From: Falsirhodobacter flavus
GTDB taxonomy: Bacteria; Pseudomonadota; Alphaproteobacteria; Rhodobacterales; Rhodobacteraceae
DNA: 64,000 nucleotides
Assembly: GCA_029846755.1 (NCBI GenBank)
Contig: JARWBI010000003.1
Location: 248,001-312,000, forward strand
Direction: 5' to 3'
Position numbers and translations under genes: made by a program. Below, piece by piece: positions 26,482-35,600 of the stretch. The notes beneath the pieces were generated by a model, which did no database searches, had not been told where the DNA came from, and saw only the letters and a list, made by a program, of their open reading frames with translations. Numbering within the stretch: position 1 is the stretch's first letter; the number at the start of each line of letters is the position of its first letter.

Positions 26482-27333
26482 ATGACCGCGAAAAGCGGAA
26501 ACGTCGCGTTTGCCGTGTTGCTGGCGTCGATTGCCGCACTGCTGGGCGCCGTCGATGCAGCCATCGTCCGGTCGCTGGGCGGCGAGGTGCATCCCTTCAT
26601 CATTGCCTTCTTCCGGGCCGGGTTCGGCGCGCTTGCGGTGCTGCCGCTTGTGCTGCGCCGACCTTCTGTGCTGCGAAGCGTCCATCCGCTGCGCCAGCAT
26701 GCGGCGCGGGCGGGACTGAAGCTGCTGGCGCTGATCGCGTTCTTTGCGGCCTTTGCGCGCGGGCCGCTTACGGATGTGACGGCCATCGCCTTCACCTCAC
26801 CCATCTTCGTGGTGCTGGGCGCGACGGTCATGCTGGGCGAGCGGCTGAACCGCGCGAAGATCGCAGCCGCCGTCCTTGGATTTCTGGGTGCGATGCTGAT
26901 CGTGGGGCCGGCCGGGTCCGGGCCGTCGCTGGCACTGGGCCTTGCGCTGTCTGGTGCGGCGCTGACGGCGCTGATCCAGCTGATGCTGAAATCCATGTCC
27001 TCGGGCGACCGGACGGACACGCTCGTGGTGTTGAACCTGCTGCTGAGCGCGCCCATCGCGCTTTTGATCGCCCTGCCCGTCTGGGACATGCCGGATCGGG
27101 CGCAATTCGCGCTTCTGGCGCTGCAAGGGGTGTTGGGCGCTGCGAACATGGCGCTGATGACCCATGCGATGAGCCTTGCCGACGCCTCGGTCGTGGCGCC
27201 CGTCGATTTCCTGCGCCTGCCGCTGGTGGCGCTGGTGGCATGGCTGATCTTTGCCGAAACGGCGGCGGCGACCACCTGGGCGGGCGGGGCAATCATCTGC
27301 GCGGCAGCGCTTCTGGCCTCGCGAGGGCGTTGA
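26482..27333 (+). CDS. EamA/DMT family transporter
   Basis: A 283-residue inner-membrane transporter of the drug/metabolite superfamily, made of two repeats of about five helices each (EamA domains about 8-140 and 150-280). Visible blocks are [22 protein letters not shown] at the end of the first repeat and [18 protein letters not shown] near the end of the second. The substrate cannot be inferred; relatives export amino acids, purines or riboflavin precursors. The ATG at 26482 follows AGGGAGGGC and gives a short polar N-terminus before the first helix. It is divergent from lldD and followed by the phospholipase-D-like gene on the same strand. Confidence 0.88.
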   Translation: MTAKSGNVAFAVLLASIAALLGAVDAAIVRSLGGEVHPFIIAFFRAGFGALAVLPLVLRRPSVLRSVHPLRQHAARAGLKLLALIAFFAAFARGPLTDVTAIAFTSPIFVVLGATVMLGERLNRAKIAAAVLGFLGAMLIVGPAGSGPSLALGLALSGAALTALIQLMLKSMSSGDRTDTLVVLNLLLSAPIALLIALPVWDMPDRAQFALLALQGVLGAANMALMTHAMSLADASVVAPVDFLRLPLVALVAWLIFAETAAATTWAGGAIICAAALLASRGR

Positions 27334-27341
27334 CGACCATA

Positions 27342-27369
27342 GGCCCGCGCCCTATCTTTGCGCGGGGCC
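27342..27369 (+). terminator. Imperfect stem-loop after the DMT transporter gene
   Basis: GGCCCGCGC can pair with GCGCGGGGCC (one bulged G), starting nine bases after the transporter stop codon. No T-run follows. It may limit read-through into the next gene. Confidence 0.3.
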
Positions 27370-27382
27370 AACAGGTTTGAAA

Positions 27383-28828
27383 ATGCAGAGTATTCTTCAA
27401 CCGGAACGCAACTGTTGGCGGATCGGGACGGCGGACAGCTTCTCGGTCATCATTGATGCCGAAGATTATTTCAACGCCGCCCGCGATGCGATGAAGCGCG
27501 CGAAGAAAAGCGTCATGCTGATCGGCTGGGATTTCGACGCGCGCATACGTCTCGGGTCGCCGGGGCAGGATGATGGTGCCCCGGATCACCTTGGGGAATT
27601 CGTCCTTTGGCTGGTGGACCGCACCCCGGATCTGGAGGTGCGGCTGCTGCAATGGAACTCCGGCATGCTGAAGAACTGGCTGCGCGGGAACAACGCGTGG
27701 TATCTGCTGCGGTGGAAATGGCACAAGCAGATCTCGGCCCGGTTCGACGGTGTGCATCCGCCCGCGGGATCGCATCACATGAAGCTGCTGGTGATCGACG
27801 ACAGCATCGCCTTCTGCGGCGGCATCGACATGACGATGAAACGCTGGGACAACCGCGACCATGCCGATGTCCAGCCGGGGCGCACGACGCCGTCGGGCAA
27901 ACAGCTGGAACCGTGGCACGATCTGGCCAGCATCTGCTCGGGGGAGAGTGCCAAGAACCTGGGTGATCTTGCCCGCCGCCGCTGGAAGCGGGCCACGGGC
28001 GAGGTGCTGCCGGAGGTAGACGCGGCGCCGCTCGACTGGCCCGCCGCGATCACCCCGCTGGCCGCCCCGGCGCAGGTCGCGGTGGCGCGGTCCCGCCCCG
28101 AGATGAAGGACCAGACCCCGATCCGAGAGATCGAGACACTGTATCTGGACATGATCGGCGCGGCAAAGAAGCTCATATATGCCGAAAGCCAGTACTTCGC
28201 CTCTCGCCGCGTTGCATCGGCGCTCGCCAAGCGGCTGGAGGAGCCGGACGGACCCGAAGTTGTCATCATCAACCCCGTCAGCGCCGATGGCTGGCTGGAG
28301 CCGCTGGCGATGGACACCGCCCGCGCCCGGTTGGTGGAATCGCTTCGCCATCACGACCCGCATGGGCGGTTCGGCATCTATCATCCGGTGACGACGGCGG
28401 GCCAGCCGATCTATGTCCATGCCAAGCTGATGATCGTGGATGACCGGCTGCTACGGATCGGATCTTCCAATTTCAACAACCGGTCGATGCGGCTGGATTC
28501 GGAATGCGACGTGGCGCTGGATGCGATGGGCGAGCCCACGCTGTCCGCCAGCCTGCGCGCGCTGCGCGACGATCTTCTGGCCGAACATCTGGGTTGCCGC
28601 CCCGAGCAGGTCACGGATGCCTATGCGCAGAACGGCTCGATGCTGAAGACGATCGAATCCCTGCGCGGCGAGGGGCGGTCGCTGATCCCTTACGAGACGC
28701 CGAACCTTTCGGCGGTCGAAGCGTGGCTGGCGGATAACGAAATCCTCGATCCCGACGGCCCGGACGAGATTTTCGAGGCGCTGTCGAAACGCGGGCTGTT
28801 CCGCGGCAGGCTGCGCCGCCCGGCCTAG
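27383..28828 (+). CDS. Phospholipase D-like protein
   Basis: A 481-residue member of the phospholipase D/cardiolipin-synthase superfamily, which transfers or hydrolyses phosphatidyl groups through a phospho-histidine. Both HKD motifs are intact: H132-x-K134-x4-D139 ([10 protein letters not shown]) and H346-x-K348-x4-D353 (HAKLMIVDD), the second followed by [10 protein letters not shown]. No signal peptide or membrane helix is obvious, unlike ClsA. The ATG at 27383 is used because the upstream in-frame extension to 27251 lies in the DMT gene. The end overlaps the convergent pmtA gene by four bases. Being beside psd-pssA-pmtA, a role in membrane phospholipid turnover or cardiolipin synthesis is plausible but inferred. 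Confidence 0.85.
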   Translation: MQSILQPERNCWRIGTADSFSVIIDAEDYFNAARDAMKRAKKSVMLIGWDFDARIRLGSPGQDDGAPDHLGEFVLWLVDRTPDLEVRLLQWNSGMLKNWLRGNNAWYLLRWKWHKQISARFDGVHPPAGSHHMKLLVIDDSIAFCGGIDMTMKRWDNRDHADVQPGRTTPSGKQLEPWHDLASICSGESAKNLGDLARRRWKRATGEVLPEVDAAPLDWPAAITPLAAPAQVAVARSRPEMKDQTPIREIETLYLDMIGAAKKLIYAESQYFASRRVASALAKRLEEPDGPEVVIINPVSADGWLEPLAMDTARARLVESLRHHDPHGRFGIYHPVTTAGQPIYVHAKLMIVDDRLLRIGSSNFNNRSMRLDSECDVALDAMGEPTLSASLRALRDDLLAEHLGCRPEQVTDAYAQNGSMLKTIESLRGEGRSLIPYETPNLSAVEAWLADNEILDPDGPDEIFEALSKRGLFRGRLRRPA

Positions 28829-29430
28829 ATCCGCTCCAGCAGCAGCCAGGTCATCAGCCCGGCGGGCGGCAGCGATGCGCGTTCCACCTCGCGCAGACGC
28901 GGATCGCCCAGCACCCGCGCGATGGGGAAATCCGACTGCCAGCCAAGCTGATCCTCCAGCGGGCGGAACAGTCTTTCCGCTGCCGCCAGAACCCCCCGGG
29001 TGGCGGAGAAGTGGTTGACGATCACCACCTGCCCACCCGGTCGGCAGACGCGGGCCATCTCGGCCACGACCTTCTCCGGCTCGGGCACTACGGAGAGCAC
29101 ATGCATCGCGGTGACGGTGTCGAAGCTGCCATCGGGGAAATCCAGCGCCCGCGCATCCATCTGGCGCAGCGTCAGTTTGGGCAGCGCCGCCGCCTTTTCA
29201 CGCGCCCGTTCCAGCATGTCATGCGAAAAGTCGATGCCAGTGACCTCTACCCCCGGACCATAGAGCGGCAACACCAGCCCGGTACCAACGCCCACCTCCA
29301 GCACCCTGCCCCCGCGCGCGCTGACATGGGCGGCGGCGCGGCGCCGTCCGGCATTGGTCACACGCCCGAAGGTCGCGTCATAAACCGGCGCCCAGCGGCG
29401 GTAAGATGCGGTCACGGCCTCAGGTTTCAT
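28825..29430 (-). CDS. pmtA: Phosphatidylethanolamine N-methyltransferase
   Basis: Methylates phosphatidylethanolamine with S-adenosylmethionine, up to three times, giving phosphatidylcholine at the inner membrane. The 201-residue class I methyltransferase has motif I VLEVGVGTGLVLP (about 43-55), the acidic residue in VTGIDFSHDML, and motif IV/post IV PDGSFDTVTAMHVLSVVP. It resembles the Rhodobacter sphaeroides PmtA type, including VVAEMARVCRPGGQVVIVNHF. The start overlaps pssA by 11 bases, and psd precedes pssA, so the three steps from phosphatidylserine to phosphatidylcholine precursor are in one transcription unit. A general SAM methyltransferase is the alternative, made unlikely by context. 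Confidence 0.9.
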   Translation of the reverse strand: MKPEAVTASYRRWAPVYDATFGRVTNAGRRRAAAHVSARGGRVLEVGVGTGLVLPLYGPGVEVTGIDFSHDMLERAREKAAALPKLTLRQMDARALDFPDGSFDTVTAMHVLSVVPEPEKVVAEMARVCRPGGQVVIVNHFSATRGVLAAAERLFRPLEDQLGWQSDFPIARVLGDPRLREVERASLPPAGLMTWLLLERI

Positions 29431-30169
29431 CGCGAACCTCCGTCTTTCGCCATTTCAGGACCGACCAGATGACCACGCACAGATAGGCCGCGTTCAGCAC
29501 GACCAGCGTTTCCCACGGCCAGGTGAACAGCACGCCCGCCGCCGCCACGAACAGGACCAGAAGATAGGGCATCTTGTCGGACGGGATGCGCAGTAGCTTC
29601 AGCGACGGCGTCGGAATGCGCGAAATCATCAGAAGCGCCACGCCCATCAGCCACAGCGCCACCAAAACGCCGGGAAGCTCCGGCAGGGTCGGGAAGGCAC
29701 GATCGAACGCGACCGGCATCAGCGCCAGCATCGCCCCTGCGGGCGAAGGAACGCCAGTAAATCCCGGGCTGGGCGCATCGCTTTTCGCACCAACGTTGAA
29801 GCGCGCCAGCCGCAGCACACAGCAGATGACATAGACCAGCACGGCAATCCAACCCAGTCGGCTCAGACCATGCAGGGTGGAGAAATAGGTCAGCAGCGCC
29901 ACCGCCACGCCGAAGTTCAGGAAATCGGCCAGCGAGTCGAGTTCCGCCCCAATGGCGCTTTCGCTGCGAAGCATCCGCGCCATGCGCCCGTCCAGACCGT
30001 CCAGCACGGCGGCCAGCAGGATCAGGCCCACCGCCTCGGGGATGCGGCCTTCGATGGAAAAGCGGATGGCGGTCAGCCCGGCGCAGATGGCGCCAAGCGT
30101 GATGAGGTTGGGCAGAAGCTGCCCAAGGGAAAGACGTCGCGACCGCTGGATGCGGCGACGCACCGGCAT
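29420..30169 (-). CDS. pssA: CDP-diacylglycerol-serine O-phosphatidyltransferase
   Basis: Makes phosphatidylserine from CDP-diacylglycerol and serine in the inner membrane. The 249-residue polytopic protein has the complete CDP-alcohol phosphatidyltransferase signature: D57-xx-D60-G61-xx-A64-R65-x8-G74-xxx-D78-xxx-D82. About seven or eight hydrophobic helices are visible, and a basic N-terminus (MPVRRRIQRSRR) precedes the first. This is the type II, membrane-integral form. It starts one base after psd and overlaps pmtA, so the operon follows the order of the pathway in part (psd, pssA, pmtA). Confidence 0.94.
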   Translation of the reverse strand: MPVRRRIQRSRRLSLGQLLPNLITLGAICAGLTAIRFSIEGRIPEAVGLILLAAVLDGLDGRMARMLRSESAIGAELDSLADFLNFGVAVALLTYFSTLHGLSRLGWIAVLVYVICCVLRLARFNVGAKSDAPSPGFTGVPSPAGAMLALMPVAFDRAFPTLPELPGVLVALWLMGVALLMISRIPTPSLKLLRIPSDKMPYLLVLFVAAAGVLFTWPWETLVVLNAAYLCVVIWSVLKWRKTEVRDET

Positions 30170-30170
30170 C

Positions 30171-30863
30171 TCAGTCCGCCCGGAAATGGCGTGCGCCGCG
30201 GATGTTGTCCAGCTCGGCCAGCACGGTTTCGCCCGCGATCATGATCTGGCCTTCGGACACCAGCGAGGCCACGCCCTGCGGCAGATAGACGTCCAGCCGC
30301 GATCCGAAGCGGATCAGACCGAACCGCTCGCCCGCACGAAGCTGTGCGCCTTCCTGCACGAAGGGCAGGATGCGGCGCGCGACAAGGCCCGCGATCTGGA
30401 CGCAGGCCACCTCGCGCCCGTCATGCAGCCGGATGCGCAGGGCGTTGCGTTCGTTATGCTCAGACGCCTTGTCCAATGACGCGTTGAAGAATTTGCCGGG
30501 CGTATAGGCCATGCGGACCAGCTGGCCCGAGACAGGGGCGCGGTTCACATGGACGTTGAACACCGACATGAAGATCGAGATGCGGGTCATCGGCACCCGT
30601 TCCATCCCCAGTTCCGGCGGCGGAACCGCATCGGCGATCTGCGAGATGACGCCGTCCGCAGGGCTGATGACCAGTTCTTCGCCCACAGGAACCTGCCGAA
30701 CCGGATCGCGGAAGAAGTAATAGCACCAGATCGTCAGCACGACGCCCAGCCAGCCCAGCGGCTCCCATACAAGGAACAGCACGAAGGTGATCGCGGCGAA
30801 GATGCCGACGAACCTCCACCCCTCGGGGTGCATCGGCTTCAGCACGACGTCTTTCATGTGCAT
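30171..30863 (-). CDS. psd: Phosphatidylserine decarboxylase proenzyme
   Basis: Decarboxylates phosphatidylserine to phosphatidylethanolamine. The 230-residue protein is the short, alphaproteobacterial type with one or two N-terminal hydrophobic segments (about 18-50). The self-cleavage site is G187-S188 in [13 protein letters not shown], where the serine becomes the pyruvoyl group of the alpha chain. Conserved [11 protein letters not shown] (about 66-76) and [10 protein letters not shown] (about 101-110) are present. The first ATG (30863) is chosen over a second two codons later because GAAGGAGAG is at the better distance. It leads the psd-pssA-pmtA cluster; a divergent promoter region of 137 bases separates it from the AI-2E family gene. 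Confidence 0.95.
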   Translation of the reverse strand: MHMKDVVLKPMHPEGWRFVGIFAAITFVLFLVWEPLGWLGVVLTIWCYYFFRDPVRQVPVGEELVISPADGVISQIADAVPPPELGMERVPMTRISIFMSVFNVHVNRAPVSGQLVRMAYTPGKFFNASLDKASEHNERNALRIRLHDGREVACVQIAGLVARRILPFVQEGAQLRAGERFGLIRFGSRLDVYLPQGVASLVSEGQIMIAGETVLAELDNIRGARHFRAD

Positions 30864-31000
30864 CGGGGCGGCTCTCCTTCTACGCGTGTTCGGGTTAAGG
30901 GCTTATGGCGCGGATCACAACTCTTGAATTCGTGCAGGCTTGAACCATTGCGCCCGGACCCTCGCGCTGTATCGTGGCATCCGCAGCCAGGAGGACCGAC

Positions 31001-32098
31001 GTGAGCCAGAATTTCGGCGACGAAGACCGCGAAAGCGCGACCGTCATCATCAGCGACATCTCGGCCGCGCGCTGGCTGCTTCTGCTGATCCTTGCGGCCT
31101 CGGTCTATTTCTTCCACGGCTTCCTTGTGCCCGTGCTCGCGGCGATGATCGTGGCCTTTGCAAGCTGGCCGCTGATGCGCTGGATCGAGCGGACGACGGG
31201 GCTTGGCCGGATCTGGGTGACGATCCTGATGATCCTCATCATCGTCGGCTTTCTGGTGGTGCCGATCACCTTCGCGCTGATCTATGCCTTGGGCGAATTG
31301 CGGGTCTGGATCGACTGGGGGCTGGAGGTGAACGCGGTCGGCGCACCCACACCGGGCTGGATCGCAGGGCTGCCGCGGGTGGGCGTCTGGCTGGACGAGC
31401 AATGGTTGCGCTTCGTCGGCAAGCCCGGGGCCATCGCGGAACTGGTGCAGATCACCACCGGCAGCAATATCGGCACGATCTATCGCGCGATCCTCGCGGC
31501 GGGGAACATGGCGATCCACCTGGCACTGAACCTGCTGTTCATGCTGATCGCGCTGTTCATCTTCTATCGCGATGGCGAGAATATCGCCGCGCAGCTTGAC
31601 GTGATCGGTGGGCGCATCCTGCCATCGCGGTGGGATCGGCTGTCGCGCATGGTGCCGCTGACCATCAGTGCGACCGTGACCGGCATGACCCTGATCGCCA
31701 TTGGCGAGGGGGTGATCCTTGGCGTCGCCTATTGGGTGGCAGGGGTGCCGTCGCCGGTGATGCTGGGCGTGCTGACGGGGTTCATGGCGCTGATCCCCGG
31801 CGGGGCGCCTTTGTCCTTCACGCTGGTCTCGATCTATCTGGTGGCAAGCGGCAGCCCCTTTGCGGGGGTGGCGCTGTTCGTCTGGGGCACGGTGGAATTG
31901 TTCACCGTGGACAAGACGATCCGCCCGGTGCTGATCGGCGGGCCGGTGAAGATGCCGTTCCTGCCGACATTCTTCGGCCTGATCGGCGGGGTGAAAACGA
32001 TGGGGATCGTGGGGCTGTTCGTCGGGCCGGTGCTGATGGCGCTTCTGGTCGCGATCTGGCGGGAATGGGCCTATGACGACGATGGGGCGCGGCCCTGA
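31001..32098 (+). CDS. AI-2E/PerM family transporter
   Basis: A 365-residue inner-membrane protein of the AI-2 exporter/PerM superfamily. Members have been linked to autoinducer-2 export, ion/proton exchange and permease functions, so the name does not fix a substrate. About eight hydrophobic helices are seen, and the hallmark C-terminal block LTGFMALIPGGAPLSFTLVSIYL followed by FFGLIGGVKTMGIVGLFVGPV is present. The GTG at 31001 is chosen because AGGAGG lies seven bases upstream; an earlier in-frame GTG at 30974 has none. It ends inside a perfect 10-bp stem-loop shared with the convergent VPLPA-CTERM gene. Confidence 0.9.
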   Translation: MSQNFGDEDRESATVIISDISAARWLLLLILAASVYFFHGFLVPVLAAMIVAFASWPLMRWIERTTGLGRIWVTILMILIIVGFLVVPITFALIYALGELRVWIDWGLEVNAVGAPTPGWIAGLPRVGVWLDEQWLRFVGKPGAIAELVQITTGSNIGTIYRAILAAGNMAIHLALNLLFMLIALFIFYRDGENIAAQLDVIGGRILPSRWDRLSRMVPLTISATVTGMTLIAIGEGVILGVAYWVAGVPSPVMLGVLTGFMALIPGGAPLSFTLVSIYLVASGSPFAGVALFVWGTVELFTVDKTIRPVLIGGPVKMPFLPTFFGLIGGVKTMGIVGLFVGPVLMALLVAIWREWAYDDDGARP

Positions 32099-32110
32099 CA
32101 GGCCGCGCCC
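32085..32110. terminator. Bidirectional terminator between convergent genes
   Basis: GGGCGCGGCC-CTGACA-GGCCGCGCCC is a perfect 10-bp stem with a six-base loop that contains the stop codon of the + strand gene. The convergent gene stops seven bases beyond it. Symmetry allows action in both directions, though no T-run is present on either side. Confidence 0.6.
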
Positions 32111-32116
32111 GACGGT

Positions 32117-32653
32117 TCAGCGGCGGCGGCGCAGCGCCAGCGCGGCAAGGCCCGAGCCCAGCAGCACGATACCCGAAGGCAGCGGAACCGGGGCCGGAGT
32201 GGCGCCGCCCTGAGCGAACAGGCTGACCTCGTAGCTGCCACCGTCGACTGGCAGCGTGAAGCCGTCGAAGAAGAACATCTCGACCGACAGAAGCGGGCCG
32301 AAGGCAGCAGCGGCGGCGCCCGTCAGGTTGCCGAAGGACAGCGTCACGATGTCATCGAAGAAGCTGACACCCGACAGATCGCCGTAGAGCAACTCGCCCT
32401 CGTCCCCGCGCAGGGTGAAGGACCCCGTTGCGGTGGTCAGCGGGCTGGCGACATCGAACACCACCGACAGATCGGCCAGCAGGCTTTGCTCGTAACCGTC
32501 GGCCACGGCATCGGCGCCGTCGATCAGGAAATCGCCAACACCTTCGGTCTCAAGATAGAAGCCGGTCGCGACGGGCACGTCGATGACGGCGGCGGTGGCC
32601 GGGGCGGCCAGCAGGAAGGCTGCGGAAAGGGCAGCGGATGCGAACTTGAACAT
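32117..32653 (-). CDS. VPLPA-CTERM sorting domain protein
   Basis: A 178-residue exported protein. An N-terminal signal peptide (MFKFASAALSAAFLLAAPAT, cleavage near ATA-A) is followed by a roughly 125-residue beta-rich, acidic domain. The C-terminus is VPLPSGIVLLGSGLAAL plus a terminal arginine run, the VPLPA-CTERM variant of PEP-CTERM that is recognised by an exosortase and typical of Rhodobacteraceae. The central domain is not recognised. The ATG at 32653 is preferred over a GTG two codons upstream because AGGAAAA is at a better distance. It lies 31 bases downstream of the giant nuclease gene on the same strand and may be co-transcribed. No exosortase gene is in the window. Confidence 0.9.
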   Translation of the reverse strand: MFKFASAALSAAFLLAAPATAAVIDVPVATGFYLETEGVGDFLIDGADAVADGYEQSLLADLSVVFDVASPLTTATGSFTLRGDEGELLYGDLSGVSFFDDIVTLSFGNLTGAAAAAFGPLLSVEMFFFDGFTLPVDGGSYEVSLFAQGGATPAPVPLPSGIVLLGSGLAALALRRRR

Positions 32654-32678
32654 GGTCACTTTTCCTATGGATTGGGAT

Positions 32679-32694
32679 GGGCGCTTACGCGCCC
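32679..32694 (-). other. Stem-loop with the nuclease stop codon in its loop
   Basis: GGGCGC-TTAC-GCGCCC forms a 6-bp perfect stem (7 bp counting the flanking T/A pair) whose four-base loop contains the stop codon of the nuclease gene. No T-run follows on the minus strand, so read-through into the VPLPA-CTERM gene is likely. Confidence 0.45.
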
Positions 32695-35600
32695 ACCAGC
32701 GGGAATTGGTCGATAAAGGTCAGGTTGTCGGCGGTGATCCCATCGCCGCGGACATAGATGGCATCGTCGCGGCCCATCGGATCGTCCAGATAGACGACCG
32801 CAGTTCCGCCCGCCATCTTGATCGAGGAGACAGAGACCCCCTCGCCCAATGCGATGGCATCGACGCCAACCTCGAAGTCCATGATAGTGTCGCGGGCGCG
32901 CACACCGTCCAGCGCCTCGTCGCCGAAGAAGAACACGTCGGCACCCGCGCCGCCGGTCATCACGTCGTTGTTGCCCGCGCCCGAGGCGATGAAGTCCGCG
33001 CCATCGGTGCCGACCAGATTGTCGCGACCCGCCGTGCCGAAGATGAATTCGAACTCCGGCTCGTCGATCACGGTGTCGTCACGCAGGTTCAGGTTCTGGA
33101 TGCGGTCATCGGTGCTCGGCCCGCCATCTGCCACGTCGAAGGCGGTTTCCTCACTGCCATGAACCTCGGCCAGATATTCGGCGAAGGCGTCCTGCTCGGT
33201 GCCGTTGTCGGCAAAGGTCGCTGCACCGTCGCGGGCGTCTTCCAGCAGGTCCAGTCGGTCGCGGCCACCGCCCGCCGGGAAGGGATAGCCGTCGCCGCCA
33301 TCCGCCATGAAGCCCAGCGTCACGACGCGGACCAGCCCTTCGGCATCGCCCACCAACGCGCCGCCCTTCACCAGCACGTCCAGATCCTTGCCGTCCGCAT
33401 CCGTGATCGCGGCGCTGATGATGCGCTCGCCCGCCGGAAGGTCGGGATCGAAGGCCAGCTGGATGCCCGACATCTGCGCGAACTGGCCGCCGCCCACGGC
33501 TGCGACACCGTATTCCAGCACCGTCAACAATTCGGCGCGGGTCAGCGTAACCAGCGACAGCGCGTTGTTGAAGGCCAGCGCCGCCGCGATGTCAGCCTGC
33601 GAAATGCCGCCTTCGGGTTTCACGACATTACCTTCGCTGTCCAGCAGTTCGCCGTTCGGGCCGCGCACGAATTCGGTGCCGCCTGCCGGGACGGTGGTCT
33701 CGCCGATCGACGCACGGATGCCGCCACCGTTCTTGATCGAGACGGTGACCGTTTCGTCCACTTTCTGGGCGTAGTGCAGGTTAGCATCGGCGGTCAGATT
33801 GCCGAGGTTGGTTTCCTGCGAACGCACGCCGTCCGGATCGTCGGCAAGGCCGGTGCCGGTGCGGTTGCCGTTCAGGAAGACGTTCGACACGCCGAAGACG
33901 TTGCCCTGGGTTTCGATGATCTGCGCTTCGATGGCGTCGGCGATGGCCTGAATCTCGGGATCGACCATGTCTTCGGCGCCAAGGGCGGCCACGCCCGCAT
34001 CGTCGGTGGCATAGGCGCCCGAAACTTCGGGGTCATAACTGTCGGCGATGATGTTGCCGTCCTTGTCGAAGTCCACGACCAGACGGCCGACATATTTGTA
34101 GTTGCCATCGGTGTTGACCACCGCCGTCATGCCGCCATCGGCGTTCTGCAGGAAGGTCGGGTATTGGCCCTGCGCTTCCTCATCGCCGATGGGGGTGTCG
34201 TTCTCGTCAAGCAGACGGGTGTTCGAGCCGCCCGCCACGATCACGTCCACGCCCGACAGTCGCGAGGCGAGTTCGAATTCGACGTCGATCACCTGCATAT
34301 GGGCCAGCAGGATGACCTTGTTCATCGTCGGGTTGGCGGCAAGGATCGCATCGACCTCGGCCTGGATATCGGCGGCCAGCGCGTCAAGCTCGGCATCGGT
34401 CGGAGTGGTGCCCGCCCATGCCGGCTCCACCGTCACGCCCCCGGTCGAGGAGATGCGGGCCAGCGTCGGCGTGGTCGCACCGACGATGCCGATCAGTTCG
34501 CCGCCCTTTTCAACAACCTTGGAATTGGCAATCTTGCCCGACAGCGCCAGCGGCGCAAGGTTCGGGTCGGTCGACATGTCAAGGTTGGTGGACAGATACG
34601 GCATGTCGGTGCCGGTGAAATCCTTGCCTTCCAGCGAGGTTCCGACCAGCGCGTCGAAATTGCCCGGCGCATTGCCCGAGATCAGGCCCGCCAGTTCCGC
34701 CGTGCCCTTGTCGAATTCGTGGTTGCCCAGGGCGATGGCTTCGAAGCCCAGCTCGTTCTGGATCTGGATGTCGCCGATCCCGCCCGATCCGAAGACCGCG
34801 CCCGATGCGTCATAGAAGGCGCCAGGAATGATCGCATCTCCCGACGACACGCGCAGGGTGTTGTCGGCAATGCCGTCATTGCCCAGATCCTGCGCCTCCA
34901 GCGCGTTCATCACGGCAGATGCGTTCGGGGCGTGGACGATGGACGATCCGTTGCCCTCTTGGTCGGACATGTGCAGCAGTTCCAGCGTGAACACTTCGGG
35001 TTCTTCCTCTTTGCCAAGGTCGAGCCCAACGACGATCGGATCATGGTCCGATGCCCGCCATGCGTCGCCGGTGTAGAGCGCCTTGTCGCGACCGAAATCG
35101 GTGTTGTAGTCCAGCGCGTCCGCCTCGTCGGCGTTGGCGTTCCAGTATTGTGCGCCCGTGACCTGCCCCTTCAGGCTGCCATTGGCGATTGCATAGTCCA
35201 GCGTGCCCTGCTGGCCGTCGAAGACATAGCTGATGCCGTTCGGATCGAACTCGGCTCCCAGATCGGTGTAATCGTCGGCAGTGCCCAGAACTCCGTCCGC
35301 ACCCGAACGGATCGCGGTGATCGGGTCTTCCATCCGGTAGGAATTCAGATCGCCAAGGATCAGCACGTCTTCCTCGCCGGTGCCGGTCGGGTTCGTGGCC
35401 AGCCAATCGACCAGCGCCTCGGCAGCCGAGGTGCGGACGTTCGACGAGGCGCTTTGCCCGTCGCCGATATCCACGTCGCCATCCACCGCCGAACCTTTCG
35501 ATTTCAGATGGTTGATGACCGCGGTGAAGCTTTCGCCCGAAGCCTTTTCGGTGAAGGTCTGCGCGATCGATGCGCGCTGCGTGTTTTCGGTCTGGAAGCG

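Noticed and set aside
25230-27371. A 713-codon minus-strand frame extending lldD
   Set aside because: Everything upstream of 26360 is antisense to the DMT transporter and lacks domains. LldD starts normally with [10 protein letters not shown].
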